A DNA stretch of 64,000 nucleotides from Caprimulgus europaeus. Taxonomy: Eukaryota; Chordata; Aves; Caprimulgiformes; Caprimulgidae. The notes beneath the pieces were generated by a model that saw only the letters and a program-made list of their open reading frames with translations, had not been told where the DNA came from and searched no databases. The translations under genes and the position numbers were made by a program. Location: assembly GCA_907165065.1 (NCBI GenBank), contig OU015524.1:38445295-38509294 (forward strand). Reading direction: 5' to 3'. How positions within the stretch are numbered: position 1 is the first letter of the stretch; every line of letters begins with the position of its first letter. This document shows, in pieces, positions 36,101 through 51,100 of this stretch.

Positions 36101-39100
36101 ACAAGTTTTATCACAGTCAAATAATTTTTTGTTTTTCTGTTACACTGTTGCATTTCATGTAATTGATTTCACTTCATTCATGTGGCTACCAATGCATTTT
36201 CTAGGTATTTCTTTCACAACTACTGTATGAAAACATTGTTATCTCATTAGATGGCCACAGCCTGAACAACGCAACTACCAAAGGCTTCAGGAGGACAAGA
36301 AAGGAAGAAGTGTTATGGCTGGGTGCAAAGATAAGTCTGCTTGTCAAAATGTCAGTGGAATCTTTATTTTGGCACTAAAACAAGATCAGTGAAAGCAAGT
36401 TAACAGTGCTGCTTTCTCAGAGGTACCAAACTCTCTCAATTCCCGGTGTCTTCCAGGGAAGCTGGAGATGCTCACCACTTCTGAAAAGTGACCCCTAGGG
36501 TAATGACAGCTGGTAAGATTAACTGGAAAAACAAAGTGTAAGTGTATAATGAAACAATACAAGTTGTTGTGCTGTCCTTAACTCACCCTGCTGTACCTAG
36601 AAATTTCAGGTATTGCAAACAGCCCCAGATGCTGCATATTACAAATTTTATTCAGTATTGGGATTAAGCCTTGCTCTCTTCTCCCCGATTTAATCCTCCT
36701 GCCTCATGCACAACTCAGGCCTCTTGCTAAGAATGATTCAAAAAGACTCCCACCAGTCTCAGCCAGCATTATGCCTTATATGGCCAGAAAAAGTACTATG
36801 GAAAGACTCAAGGTACTTTTTCCTCTCCAGAGACTCAACTCTGCCATCAGAGTACTGGCAGTCCTAGCCTTAGGATAGCAAATTAGAAATTAAACTAGAG
36901 TCCCTGTAAAGCATCATCATCAGTCACTGGGTCAATCAATACAAGCATAATTTTTCTAACAGTATTAACATGCTTCTTCCTATCCCATCCTCTGAAATGC
37001 AAATGGCAGAAAGGTAGTAATTTAAAAATAGTTGATATAGAATTAATTTAGGATTTTTCTACATGAAACAGAACAGTTCTCTCTTGTAGCTTAAAATGTT
37101 GAACTTCCAGTAGACTCCAAAGAAATCTAATGACATTTAAATTACTCGTTATACATGTATATGGGCTTAGCATAAACTGTCAACAAAATGCTCTTTTTCA
37201 AAACCACCCTCTAAGTGAACACAAGCCAATGGCTTTAGTGCAAACACGTATGAACATGTATGTGAGTTTCCACATCTGCATGCTGTCAAGAGCTTGTGTA
37301 CAGCTTTGTGCACATGGCTGTCAGTCCTGGCATGTGGTATGCCTCCTGACATCTCACAGAAAGGCAAGGTGTTTTAGGGACAGGTCAGGATGAATAATCT
37401 TGGAAAGGAGATAAGAAGCTGTTTAACTGGGGAGAAAAACTAAAATGCTCTGTTTCCAGCTCTGGAGATTTTGCCAGGCATGGAATAATATCAGCATGGA
37501 TCCCCAGGATTTAGTTCCCTGCTTGGCTGCTGTCCCCAAGTGACAGTGGATTCTTGGTCTCTGTGCATTAGCTTCTGATCTATAGAGAAGTACTTTCACT
37601 TTATTGCCAAGGGATGTTGTATTGTTAAATGCACTAAAAATAGAGATGAACTAAGAAGATACCTTTTTACAAGTCTTCCCCCTCCAGCATCTGCAATCAC
37701 ATAATTTCACAATAACCTTTTTCATTTAAAGAAAAAGCTTTTAAGGTCCCATGGTTGCAAATTCACCAAAATCAGAAGACAAATAAAGTGAAGATGTCAT
37801 CATACACTCTCCAAAAAAGTCCCGAAGCAATAAGTCTTCTGCATTTTCAGAAGAGCAATTTAGCTTATAAAGCCCTCATCCTCCTTGTGGCCTATCAGCA
37901 GTGCTTCAGAAAGGTGGGTTCAGGCTTTTAAGTTATTTCTTAGTTTTGGTTGAGCAACAAAACTGCCTAAATGTGGCAGAAGCCCATACACTCATGTATG
38001 GGGTTTACTACATATGTAGTCCTCACCCATATGGAATAGGCACAAAAAAAAAAAGCAGATTTTATTCTATGAATAGAAACAAACCACGCTGCATCATAGG
38101 CATTATGTAGATCTCTGACATGAATTTGTGATTTAACAGGAATTGTCAGCCCATGTCCTAACAGTCTCTGTCAAAATAAAACAAAAAGAAGTTCACACTC
38201 ATGTAAAAATCAATCTGTTTTTTAGAAACGGAGCACTGCTGGTCAAGAAGGAGGCGAACAGGCAAAAACCCCTTTTTTCTGAATTAACTCAGAACAATTA
38301 AATAAGTACAGATCTCTTTCCAGATTAAAAAAAAGTGATATATGAAGGAATATTTAACACATTTTGAAGTAGGCAACATCTAAAATATTTTAATTGAGAT
38401 TAACATGGAAAATTTTATAGTATTCACAGTATTTACCTCAGCAATCTCTATCCTTCTTGCAAGTTCATCAAGAGAAGAAAAGCTGTCATCTATTGATAAA
38501 GCTTCTAGTGAGTTGTAAGATGCTCGTTCAGGTAAAATATCTGGAACACTGTCAAAGTCCTCTTGGCTTGCCAAGTTTGCAAATGATTCTTCAGTGTCTA
38601 TTATATTACCATTTAAAAATCTGAGAAATAAATCTTCGTGTTCTTCATTACTTGCCTTCTCCTCCTGTCCTGCTGTTCTCTGTGTTTCCTTACATACCTG
38701 TGGGAGCGCAGTATTCTCATGCTCAGACACTTTATTACACCCAGAGCAAACATTTGATGCAGTTCTGTCCCGTGAAGATTTTTCATCATCACCATCATCA
38801 GGCTGTTTCTGTTGCTGCTTTAAATCACTGTTTCCAAGCTGGCCACTAGCAATTTCTGAAGAGCCAGCAGCATATTTTGATCTGAGCAGATTTCTATCAG
38901 CTTGAACATCTTTATCAGTAGGAACCAAATCAGCAGGCATATAATCAGCATCTGTTAAAACCAAAGCATCTACCATTGGCTCAAGAGGGAGTTTCACTCC
39001 AGGCTCCCCAGCTGTGCCTCCTATTTTTTCTGCATCCTTAGAGAGCTGTCTTTCTCTCAGCTGCAAACTGTTATCTTTACCGGCATCCCCAGATGATAAA

Positions 39101-42100
39101 CAGCCCGAAGAAGGCCTGCCCACTGTCCCTGGGGACTGGGTGTGTGGCTCCAATGTTGATTCAGCACTGCAGTGCTGCTCCTCCGTGTGGTCCTTTCCTG
39201 CAGCTACCCAAAGGCTTGCTGCCTCTCTCTGTCTCTCAGTTTTGTTTTCACCTGGAGAACTAGTGCTCAGCTGTTTATCTTCTTTCTTTGGTCCAATGCC
39301 AGGACAAGTTTCAGTACCTAAGTGCAACAGGAAAAACAGTTCCAGTGTTTTTAAATGATTCAAAGCATCGGCCCAGGGGGGAAAGAGTATACTGTGATTT
39401 GATAACGTTGTAACCTAACGCTTTAAAATGCACTCCCATAAAGGGCAGGTGCTTTATGCTCCAGTCAGAATAAAAGTTTCGTTAGCAGTCTGAAAAGCTG
39501 ACTCCTGATTCAGCAAAGTATCTGCACACATTCTTGTAGGCAAAGCACATGCTTTAGTGCCCTCCTGAAATGAATTACTCCCATACTTCAAGCACAACAT
39601 GTATGTATGTAAGTATCTTCCTGAAAAGCTACATTTCTTCTAAAGCATATTTTATGTGAGTGCATCTCATGAAGCCCGGTAGTTCAGAGAAATGCACTTA
39701 ATTACAGAAAACAGTATTTTGATGCTAGTGCATCTACCACACAGGGAGATACCTGCTTTTCCTTTAAAGGAGCTGAAAACACAAATTTAATAAATTTTAA
39801 ATTAAATTCTTTTTAAGTGGGCAACTAGCTCCTTTCATTAAATTAAATACCCAATTACAATATTTTACATAAGGGACTGCATAAAAAGATGTTGCTTTTT
39901 GGATACACAAGTTAGGTTTTATATATATAAAAATGCAACTGGATGCAGCTTATTGCTGTATTCATATTTATAATACAAAGGAAAACTGATTTTTCTTATC
40001 TGAAATTTCAGAGAGAAACAAGGGGAATTCTACATAGCTTGTGAATTCACCTACTATTGGCACGGTCTGCTGATGAAGGAGTAGGTGGTTAGCCCAAGTT
40101 GTCAATAACATTATTAGACATTAGCCGTTACGAGAAGCTCAAAGCCAAATCTCTCCTTTTAGGCTTATGAAGACAGAAAGGGAGTGTTTAGAATCAGAAT
40201 TAATACCAAAGCAAGTTAGGTATGACAGAAACTGTCTTTTATTCCATACTTTAATAAAAACTAAGTTAAGACTATGTTATAGTAGGACTACTGTTACAGT
40301 AATAATCTCAAAAAACAAATTAATATCTCATTAATTAATACACTCATTTGCATTTTTTGGTCATAGTGAAAAGCAGAAAGGTCTTATGAATAGATTAACA
40401 AAGAGATCAAACAATGCCCCTATTAAACGTATACATTCTCACAAGAATGACTGAATGTCTCTATGCTTCACCTGTTAAAACTTAAACTCTGAGCAATTTC
40501 CTGAACTTGTTACATGAAACAGGGTCACATTTGTTAGTCTTTAAGGAAATGTCTGCTTAATTAATTGTATTGAACAATTTTATTAAATTCTAAACTATCC
40601 CCATTTTAAAGGATAATGAAATACAAGGTAGCATTGAAAAGACAGGGTTGGAAATTGAAATATCCAACCATATCAAAATACATTTTTAAAAAATCAGACC
40701 AATGCTAACAGATGGAAAGGGTAGGGGGAACCTAACTTCTATACAACACTGAAAGAAGAAATGGATACGAGACAGGGACTTTTTGAAAATTAGACAGAGA
40801 TGAGTAGAGAGCTCGAGGGATTTGTAATGGGATACCAAGCTCTTCACATATAGGTCATGAGTTCAAACACAGCCTGGATTATTGGTACAAGATTTTGTTA
40901 CCATCTGTCAATTTTTCCTAGTGGATACATCCACATTATAACAGGCATCCTTGTTGGCAGCCCCAATTGCAACCAAGATGCATTTGGAAATTAAATCAAA
41001 TTCTTTACCCTGTAAGGTGGCCTTTGAACTCAGGACTCTGTTCCTAAAAAAAGTAATAAATAATCCTAACATTGATCCTAACTACAGACATACAGAAACT
41101 GAGATGTAATGATCATTGTTACATTCCACATCAAATTTTCATCAGCTTTCAATATTTTCTTTACACCTGCTTTAGATAACCTATGCCCACTATACACTCA
41201 AGGCAAGTTAAGACAAATACCTTAATTAGAAAAGATGCTTTTTCTTCCTAAATTAAATGAAGATGTACCCCCTAAGACAGTGGTAATTTTTATCTTTTAG
41301 AGATATAAAAAAAGTGACTGCTGAAAATTTTCTAGCAACAAAAGCACTTCTGGTAATTTAAGAAATGTTTTGGGTTTGTTTTTTTTTTTTTTTTTCCCCC
41401 AAACAGAGTTACTTTAGAATTGACACTTGCTTTGTTCATCACAGAAAGCTGTAGCCACCACTTTTTTATCCTGTTAATCCAAGACAGCCTAGCAGAGTGC
41501 TGACCTATGGCATTCTACCAGTGGAGAATTCACACTTCTCCACCTTTGTCCCTCTTCCCATTTAAAAACAAATCCCATATGACCTAAAAGAAAACAGGGT
41601 ACAAGCAGTTTCTCCCCACTTTTGAAACAGGTCAAAAGGATTCTTGGGATCAACTGCCTACAGAGGCTCAAACTACGTTCCCAAATGCTTGCAATAAGTC
41701 AATGGAGTAAATTTTGCTTTGGATAGTAAGGAAGTGTGATTTTACTTCAAAGATGCTACCATTGTACAGTGCAACAGTCTCTACAATGTAATATAAATAT
41801 ATCTGCATACAAGCTAATACCTCTTCTTACTGATAGTTGGACATATGAATTCACATAAGGGACAGTCTTCAAAGCACTTGAGAATTTCCTTTTCCTGTCT
41901 TACTATAAAAGTCAGACTTCTGCTATCAGCAGCTTAGTTAAGCAGTTCTCCCTACAGATTAGCAGATAAATTTCTAAGAGAAAAAGAAAAAGTTTACACA
42001 TTTCCTTCTCATTTTTCATGACAGAGAGAACTATATCAGGTCTTACCTAACTGTATTAGGCCTTCCATACCCAAATCCTCCTAACTGCAACAAAAACATT

Positions 42101-45100
42101 CAGCCCCATGCTTGACCCGGTGAGGGGCAGCAGGAGCTAACTGACTACACACTGCCTTAACAGATGAAGAGACCTGTCAGCATGAGAAGTCACTGCTTCC
42201 TCAACAACGTGCTAATCTTGTGAAAAGCACCTTTTGCAAATCTTAAGCATTTAAACTTGAGTTAGGCTTGGAATATTCATACCTTTGTATTGAAAAAGTA
42301 TTTAGCACTGCTGGAAAATTCTCAGCAGAACTGCTTTCCATTGGATGACATAGATGACATCTATTAATTTACAAACACTTCACAGGTACTCTAAGATTTT
42401 TATGACATTTTCATAAGAGTCCCATTAAGAGAAAGACATGAAAAAAAATCATTTACACATTAATTACTTCCATATTAAGTTTAATGTGTCTAGATGTCGT
42501 ATTACAGCATTTTAACATTGACACAAAACGCTACTTAATTCAGAAATGTTCAAAAATTCTGCTCTCCAGAAAGCTTTTGTTCCCCCTTGGAATAAAACAA
42601 TGGAAAAATTGTAAGTGCCTAATTTTTTACCATGGGAATTTCCAACCATCCAAAAGTAAAAAGCATTTGGTTCCTTTGTTCTGCTTTCTGAGCTGTAGAA
42701 CATGTTTATCTTGTGTTTTCAATGTTTTGTGTTTAGTTAGGTTACAAGAACAAAGACAGAGAAAAGGCAGTATAGGGGTCATGGTAAAAGAGGATGAAGA
42801 TGAGGAGGATCTACACATGCAGAGATCTGTGAAGCTCTATCTTTGTTAATTCCTGATTCTCTGAACATCCTGGCTGATACACACTTGTAGGATAGTTTAG
42901 GTTGAAAGGGACCTCCTGAGGTCACTTAGGCCAACCCTCACCTTGTGAGAAATTCTAGCTGGTTTTGAGGAGAGGTACTCAGTTTAGGCCAATTTTGGCA
43001 ACTGGAACGTGTCAACAAAAAGAAATTTTTTGCTCAGAGAGGAGAGAGAAAGCACAGCCTGGTAGGCTACCAATGCTCTTTCCCTCCTCCCTGTCTCCAC
43101 TTTAACAATTAATTTGCAAATGTTTCGTAAGAACTCAATGATTCTAACAACTCACTCAAAAAAACAGCCACTGCCCCAAGGCAGGAGGAGGAAAATTAAA
43201 CTGACATAAAAGTGTATACTGAAAAAAAACCAAACAAAACTGAAGTATGTTTTTCTCTTCAAGACCCCCCAAAAGCTCCCTAATTTTCTGTGCTGTTACA
43301 GAAAAATGTGTCTCAAAATCAGTATGTAACATGTAATTTAAAACAGTTACTAATACTGTTAACTATACTGAATTGTCACAACTCGGAATATTTGTCAGAC
43401 TGTTTACCTTATATTTTATACATACAAATTATGTATCCTATTTCTAGTTTTACACAATTCTGTAGCTTATGCAGGCTGCTATAAATGCATGTACATTTAA
43501 AAGATATTTTTTGATGGAGGCTAGAATTACTTTAATTACAATTCTGAATATCAATTACTAATTAAAATTGCATAGTACGCCCATTGTGCAATTATGAAAA
43601 AAATTTAAAATGCACAAATGGATGGATCTATTGGAATCCAACAAATGCTGTAGCTTCAAATGAAATAGCTTGGTAGTAGTTACAGGAATATGTCATTACA
43701 GTATAATATTTAAAACAAATGTGCACAGGTACACACACACATACCTGATTTAGAAGCAGCAGCTTCTCTTTCCTTTACATTTTTTGATTCCATTAACTGG
43801 AGCAAACAACTGCTTTCCCACGTATTTTCTGCAGCTACTAGCTGTAAAATATGATAGTATTTGCTGTAATTTTTGGAATTAAATAGGAACACTGACTTTT
43901 TGAGTCATCCAAACTTCAAATAGTTTCTACACTAAAGTGGAAAGATTATATCTAATTGTATTAAAAATATACTTATTAGCAATCTTTGACAACGCAGAAT
44001 TTGATTAAAGAGCCGCTTACCTTATTTTTGGATGCCTGGGGCCTGCAGCAATAAAGAAAAAAAGAATAAATTAAACAACTCAGTAGAAACATTCTTCATA
44101 ACAAATGAAATCTTATAAGCCTTTCTTCTGCTCTAATATTAGTATATAACTTTTCTTACACTGAAACAGTGTCAGCATGCTAGCACAATTTCAAGCACAG
44201 ATCTGTGCCATACGTGAACATCAGCAGAAGACTAATTAGCACAAACATTGTTCCACCGTATTGAGAAAGCAGTCAAAAGAAGATTAACTGCAATTTATCA
44301 AGCGATCTAAATGCCTGTAAAACTTTATACTCAGAAGGAATTCTAGCAACTTTAAAAGTCATGTAAGGACTCAATATCTACTAATGTTAAAATACTGATT
44401 ACTACAACAGAGAATGAGGAATGGAAAAAATCCCACAAAATATATTTCCCTCTCCACATACTGTTTACACTGGGACATGTTTTCTGGGTACTGTAAGACA
44501 CAGCAGCTCCCATTGATTCCACTGGGATTCACGGGTGACTCAGCACTGCTAACAGTCAGCGTGGACTTTGCAAACTGCATAGACACTCATGCACAGTGTG
44601 TTTTATCATGCACAGTCTGTCTTGCAGCCTTTCATACAGCAGTGAAGATAAAGTACAGAGCATTTTGTTCAAAGCTACTGAAAAAAAAAATAAAAGGAGA
44701 TGAGGGAAAAGTACTGATGTTCATATTCTCTAACAAAAACTTTTAGAAGTTGCATTGACTTTTAAATTTTACCATTTCAACTTCAAATAAGGCACACTCA
44801 AAACTAACTTTAAAGAACAAACGTGTCCAGTATGTAGCTGTAGACCTTGAGTATCAGAAAAAGTTATATTACTTTCAATTAAAAAAGCAAAATGCTCACA
44901 TTTTCTGATACCTGCATGTTATTCATTAAAAATTAAAGTATAATTTTAAATGCAAAATAAATTGAAATTAAAGCTTAGGGGAAAAAAAAAATATGAAGCA
45001 ATAAAAGCAAATAGGGTTTTGCCTAGAGAGTTTGAAAGAGTAATAATATTAAATGCAGAGAACTAATCATGGCAAATGAACACAAGCCTTAATTTTTAAT

Positions 45101-48100
45101 CAAATTGCAGGGTTTCTCAAACTGAAAATGACGTTACATAACTGAAATTTTGTATTTTAAAGTAAGGCTGCACGGAGGAATTAGAAGGAGCAAGCAGTTA
45201 TCCTCAACAAGGTGATGACTGAGAGGGAGGTGCTGCTGGTTGCAGCATATAAATCGCAACAGGCTTGAATCTGGATCTGTGGGCTTGCACCTGTGATGTG
45301 CAGGGAAACGCAGGCTGAGGAACCCTGCAGGCACCCCGGGGTGCAATCTGTCAGCAGCAGGAGGCTGCGGGTGTGAACGTGCAGCCACGGTGCTAGAGCT
45401 GCGTCCTCCTCCTGTGGAAATGCAGGAGTATGCTTTCCAGGGGCTCCCTCCCAAACACATTCAGACCCCAAATCAACAGTCCCTGCCTGGATTCTGACAG
45501 TCAGCCTGGGTATTTTTAAACTTCTGTTTGGTCACTCAGAAGAAAAAAAACTGTGAAAGTCCAATCACACTCTCTATGAACAACAGGAGCATTTTGGCTT
45601 TTGTTATATCCAGACTTATGAAGTCAATGCAAATGTACTTGAAAAAGTTCTCCCTCCCCATCTGACTGAGAGCATCTCCCCTGTCACAGGCTGGTCTTTT
45701 TACAGCCTTTGAATGTGGTTAGTTTCCTTATTATTGTCGGCTGATCATTCTGCTGTGGCAGCTGGTATAACTTTTTCCATTTGTCCCTTGAACTGTCTAG
45801 TAGGTAGGACATTCACCCATGAAATAACAGATCTTCTTCCTGATGGCTACAATCCTGTGTGTGCTACTGCACAGAAGAGCACACCAGGCACTCTCCAGAA
45901 GTTTGTGATGTAGTGATATACCGATTCAGGAGGCTGCTGAATTAGACAAAGCAGGTATGAAGATTTCACAACTTATTAGAATACTGCCACACTAGGGAAC
46001 TACAGAATCACTGCTTCGTAATGTTTATGCAACCTATATGAACTCAACAGAAGATAATGAGAATGACTTAAAGCATTAGGGAGTTATCCTAAAACATGGA
46101 AAATTTGCAAACAAAACCCCATAGGGTAATGTGTGTGCTGGAGTCTGAGATGCTGGGCAATTGCATTTAGAAACAATGATTAAAACAATAGGTAGACACA
46201 GTCACCATCGTTGTCAGCTCTACAGTCTCTCTCTTCCTAAATTAACACTACTCAGTTTTTCCTTTTGCTGAAAATACCTACAAATTAACTCAAAACTCCG
46301 TTTCTGGCAAATTAATGATTTGCTGAAAACAGTTCAGATCTAGTCCCTGTATGTTCCTCAAATCACACTAAAACACTGTGAAAACAGACTGTAGCAGAAA
46401 CATTTTAGTTACATATCAAAAAGAACCACCACTTTATCAGCAAATTCACTGAAGTCAACTTTTATTTTAAGATTAACTATTTTAAAACACCTATACTAGC
46501 AAGTAGAGAACAGCTGTACTAACATATGAGTGCTGTAAAAGTAATAATATAGTATTATACTTACTGTTGATGCGAAGAGCAAACTCTAGTAAGCTTTTCC
46601 AACTCTTCACCACTCAGTTCCTTAGCTGCATTCCTCATTGTTGTAACTGGACTAGGAACTGCTGCTTTCCATTTTCTTTCTAAATTAAGTAAAAATATTT
46701 TTTATTCAAAATACAAAAGTAGTATTTGCTTAACATAAAGCATATAAGTGAAACTAATAAATGGAGAAATATTGATAACTCTTCTGTGTATGCTCTACAA
46801 TCTTGTTTTAGACTATGCAAAAAAGCACTGGTTTTTGTTTGTTGTTGGTTTTTTTGTGGGTATTTTTTTTTTTTAACCAAACACACTATTTTCATCACAT
46901 CAGACTCACCAACCCTAAACCAAAAACAAGCTTGCAACAACCATGGATCAGTCTCAATTAACAGAATAAAGAATGATAAACTATTTGCACTTTTTTCATT
47001 AAATGTCTGAGAAGAAATTTCAAGCAGGAATATGTTTAATGTAACAGTTTCAGAGAAATTCTGATATAAACGCTGCTTCTGCTATATAACATTTTTAAGC
47101 TGTCAAAATGTCTACTCTATAATTGACTCTTTCTTCTACCATATTAGTTTAGCCTGTACTCACCCCACTGCTCCTGTATGGAAGAAAGATTTGCAAGCAG
47201 CTGCTCATGATACAGTCGTTCAAGCTGAATGAACTTCATTGCCTTCTCATCTGAATGGAAGGTTAAAGAAAAATGCACACATATATAGACATGTTATGAT
47301 TTATTTATATTTGGTGCCATACTTGAAAGGGCAATCATTATGTACCTGAAATTTGACATAATTTGACAAAATTAATAATGGCTAGCATCCAGATTTCTGT
47401 GCAAAGAACAAAATAATAGCAGACATGAAAACAGTAAGAAGGAAAGTAAGTTGAGAAAAGTTTCAAAAATGAAAATCTTAATTCTCTTCAGCAGTTACCT
47501 CTTCCCACATGCCCTAAGTCCAACAAAAGGTCTTCTAGAAAAGACAAGCAAAGTGATGTTATGCTGACAACTCTTATCAGAAAATGAAATCTCTGGGAAA
47601 TTAAACGCAAAACACTTATACAAATACTAACATGTATCTCTCAAGAAATGCAATTACATGCCAATAATCACAACTAAGTGAAAATATGGCTCCTTCCTAC
47701 TGATCAGCTGGAAACAATATTTAAGAAATTTTCCCAACTCAAACTTTTAAAAAATACCCTTCCCCTTCTCAATCATTGTATACAACACTGTTGGACAGCT
47801 GACAGACAACTTCTGACTCCTTTCTGAATGTGCTAGTTTAACTTAGCTGGCAGCCCAACAAGATGCAGCCCCCTTCCCCACTGAAGATCCTGCTTACTTT
47901 TCTTCTCTATGAAGAACTCTTTCCCCTCCCTTAGGGTTATCAATATATTCTCAAAGGTATATTGATAGTTATATATTTTGTAATAGTCAGGATAATTCTA
48001 GTTCCATCAAGCCCAAGTTGTTAGTTTCCCTGTTTAAAGCCATGTTGTGACAACTATTTGAAATTTAATTTGACGGTACAATGAGGATAGAAGTACAGTG

Positions 48101-51100
48101 AATGAAGTTCTTGGTAATATGGAAAAAATATTATTTATTATTCATGCTGATTAAATTACTGGAGTAATTATTACAAAAACACAACCACACAACCAGTACT
48201 TATTACTCTTGTTAGCCTTATGCAACATATACAGAGCATGGCTTAGATGCAACAATATTAATGGAAAGAATATTCCCTGCCTTCAATAAAATTGTTACCA
48301 GAAACAGAATTACAGATCAGAGAGATAGCCTTAGAGGACCATAGCAACAAGCCCTGAATTATTGTTAATATGAAGTTCTACACTGGATGAATTAAAATGC
48401 CTGTCATGGATAATTAATATCGTGCAACATGATCAAGTAAGTTCTTTATTAACCTCAGGAAATTGATGGTTGCAAGTACAGAGGAGATATCCTTCATAAA
48501 TATGTATTATACAGTGGTGTTGAATTCCACACATCAGGTGTACATTGCATTAAAAATATTTCCTTTGATCAGATTTAAATACAGTGCTCTTGGATTAAAG
48601 CAATTTCTATGAAAGAGAAACTGTCTTTCTATCCTGCTGTTGAATGCATTTTAAATTTACTATATTTCCCCCTGCAGAGCCATAATCTACCACAGAATTT
48701 TTCCATGCCTTTAATTTGTGCTGTATGTTTGGAATGTGCTGATCGGTGCTTTTGAATTAGGATGACCAAGACAGAAGTACAGTCTTCTAAGACAGTGATG
48801 GATACAATATTTTATATGTTGCTCTTATAATATTGCAAAAGTTATTGCTCTTGTTTTCTCCTACAGGCTAACATAATTTGGCTAGGTTTCAAGGATACCT
48901 TTCCAGTTTTCTTATGCTTTGTTATTTAACTGTTACAATTGCTTATTTGCTGTATTTTGTTTGTAACAAATTGCCTAATAAAGAAATAATCTGTATGCAC
49001 AGATTCTATAATTTATGATGCATCTTAGTGAATCACATACACCTTAAGGGCTTACCACTTTTGCCTCTTTTTTTTATAGTCTCATCATTTTCTCTTAAAA
49101 GCAAACAGAAGAAAACCCAGTCCATCTTTTCTAAAATTATAATTTCACTTTAATGTTTAATACAATTATTCTCTCCCACAATTACTGAAATATATCAGTA
49201 ATTAGCAGCAGTTCAACTATTATAACTTGCTGACCAAACTTACTTGTATTATCTAGGAACAAATCAAAATAAACTGGACCATTGAACTAGCTGTTCCCAG
49301 AAGCAATTACCCGTATTTTCCTGCCACGGTTTCTTGAACTGCCTTGATACGATTTTGACTAATTAACACTTGCCAAACAACACGTTGCTATTGTTTGCCG
49401 GTTGCTGATCTCCCATAGCTCAGTGTGTTTCGTATTTTTATTCTAATCTAGACACTTGTAGTACATACTCTAATCAACTGCTGTGATAATTTTGTTCTTA
49501 CTATATCAGTGCTCTATTTGATATAACAGAATTCACACCGTATCTAGATTGGACATATTCCCAGTTACTAAGACTTAGAACAGAACTTATCCTATAAAAA
49601 CAGAAGTTCTTTGAAAATATTTTCTTCCTTCCTTGTTTGTGCACAACTACTAGTGATTGTATCTGTAGAGATTTTGGAAGTGGATTTATTACTTAACTCA
49701 TATTCCAGCTGTCTGATTAAGGACTTGCCAACATATTGTGTATTCACTCATGGGGCTGTTTACTGCTTTATAACTCATGAGTCAATGGTAAAGCATTTGT
49801 CTGTTATGTTTTATCATGCTAGATTATTTTAAAATTGCGTAACAATTTCTACCAGTAAAAGGATACATTCCTCCTCTTGAAAATAGGTCTCAGCTATCTG
49901 CAAAAGCAAAAAAAGAAAAATTAAGATTCTATAATTTTCATGAGAGAGGTAAGGATATAATATTAACTTTTTATCATAGTTTCAAACATCTGTTTTGCAG
50001 GTTCATATTTAGTTTGGGTAAAATATGAATGTTCAGAGTAAATATATGTATTGTTATTCTAGGAAAGATGTTTAAAAAGAATATCAAACAACAGACAAAT
50101 ATTTATCCCCCACACACAAATGGATTTGCCCAAATGTTATCTGGGTTTTATCTTGTTACAATAACAAACAATCCTCCTCAGGTTGACATTTCTATAACAG
50201 AACAATTAGAATTAGATTTGTAACAGGACAGGTCTGGCAAAAATGACCATTGAAAAAAAAAAAAAAATCCCCCAAAATCACAATTTTTGAAGACTTGTTC
50301 TCTTGGATGGATGTTGAGTTAATACAGATATGTTAAAACAAATACCAAGGAGTTGACACAAAAAATAAGCAAACTTTACCTGTTGCATTTAAAGCTCAAA
50401 GTGCTAAGGAGGTTTAATATAAAGAACATAAATCATTCCAAAGGAGTTACTGAGGACCAGGAAAATCAAACATAAGACAGACTACATATAAAATACTTGA
50501 ACACCTAACTCAATCTCCAGCACTTCTAGCTTAACAAAAAGTGTAAGCTGATGGCAATGGAACTGAACAAGGGATATCTATGCTTAAGCATTCAAGATGT
50601 CGAGCTGCAACGTTTGAAATACAACTTCACCCTTCACATTATAAAATTACCTTGGATGGGTAATTTTATACCTGGATGGGTAATTTTATAATGCCTATTG
50701 TTAACAGATCACTTCAAAAAGGAACAGTAAATACATGCTCACCAAGGGTTTATACACTCAGAAGCTGTGTATAAACCAAGAATATGGGCACACAAACATA
50801 AGAGAAAATTAAGTTCCAGTACACCAAGCTATTGCTATATCAAAGTTAAATATTTTAATTGCAGACTACTGAAATAGATTTACTATCCTCTTCCTAGTGA
50901 TGCTTTTGCTTTCAAGCAGCTATTTCTAAGCCAAAATTACAAGCATGGAAGTGGGAGAATTTCCAGAAGAAAGGTCGAGATGCCAATTAGAAAAAAATAC
51001 TTTTTCTGTTAATTAAGTAAAGGTATCTATTTTTGTTTGGTTGGGTTTGTGGTTTTTTTATTTTGTTTGTTTTGGTTTGCTTTTTTCCCCCCCAAAAAAC

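Noticed and set aside
38594-38905. Plus-strand open frames opposite the large CNST exon (also 39014-39358)
   Set aside because: They are antisense shadows of the confirmed CNST coding exon.
45105-45140. GCAGGGTTTCTCAAACTG resembling a hAT/Charlie terminal repeat
   Set aside because: No matching inverted terminus or target duplication was found nearby; too short to support.
47499-47534. 36-nt candidate cassette exon on the minus strand in CNST intron 3, with plausible TTCTAG acceptor and GGTAACT donor
   Set aside because: Although a multiple of three, joining it after exon 3 (phase 1, base T) creates an immediate TAA stop, and human consortin has no insertion there.
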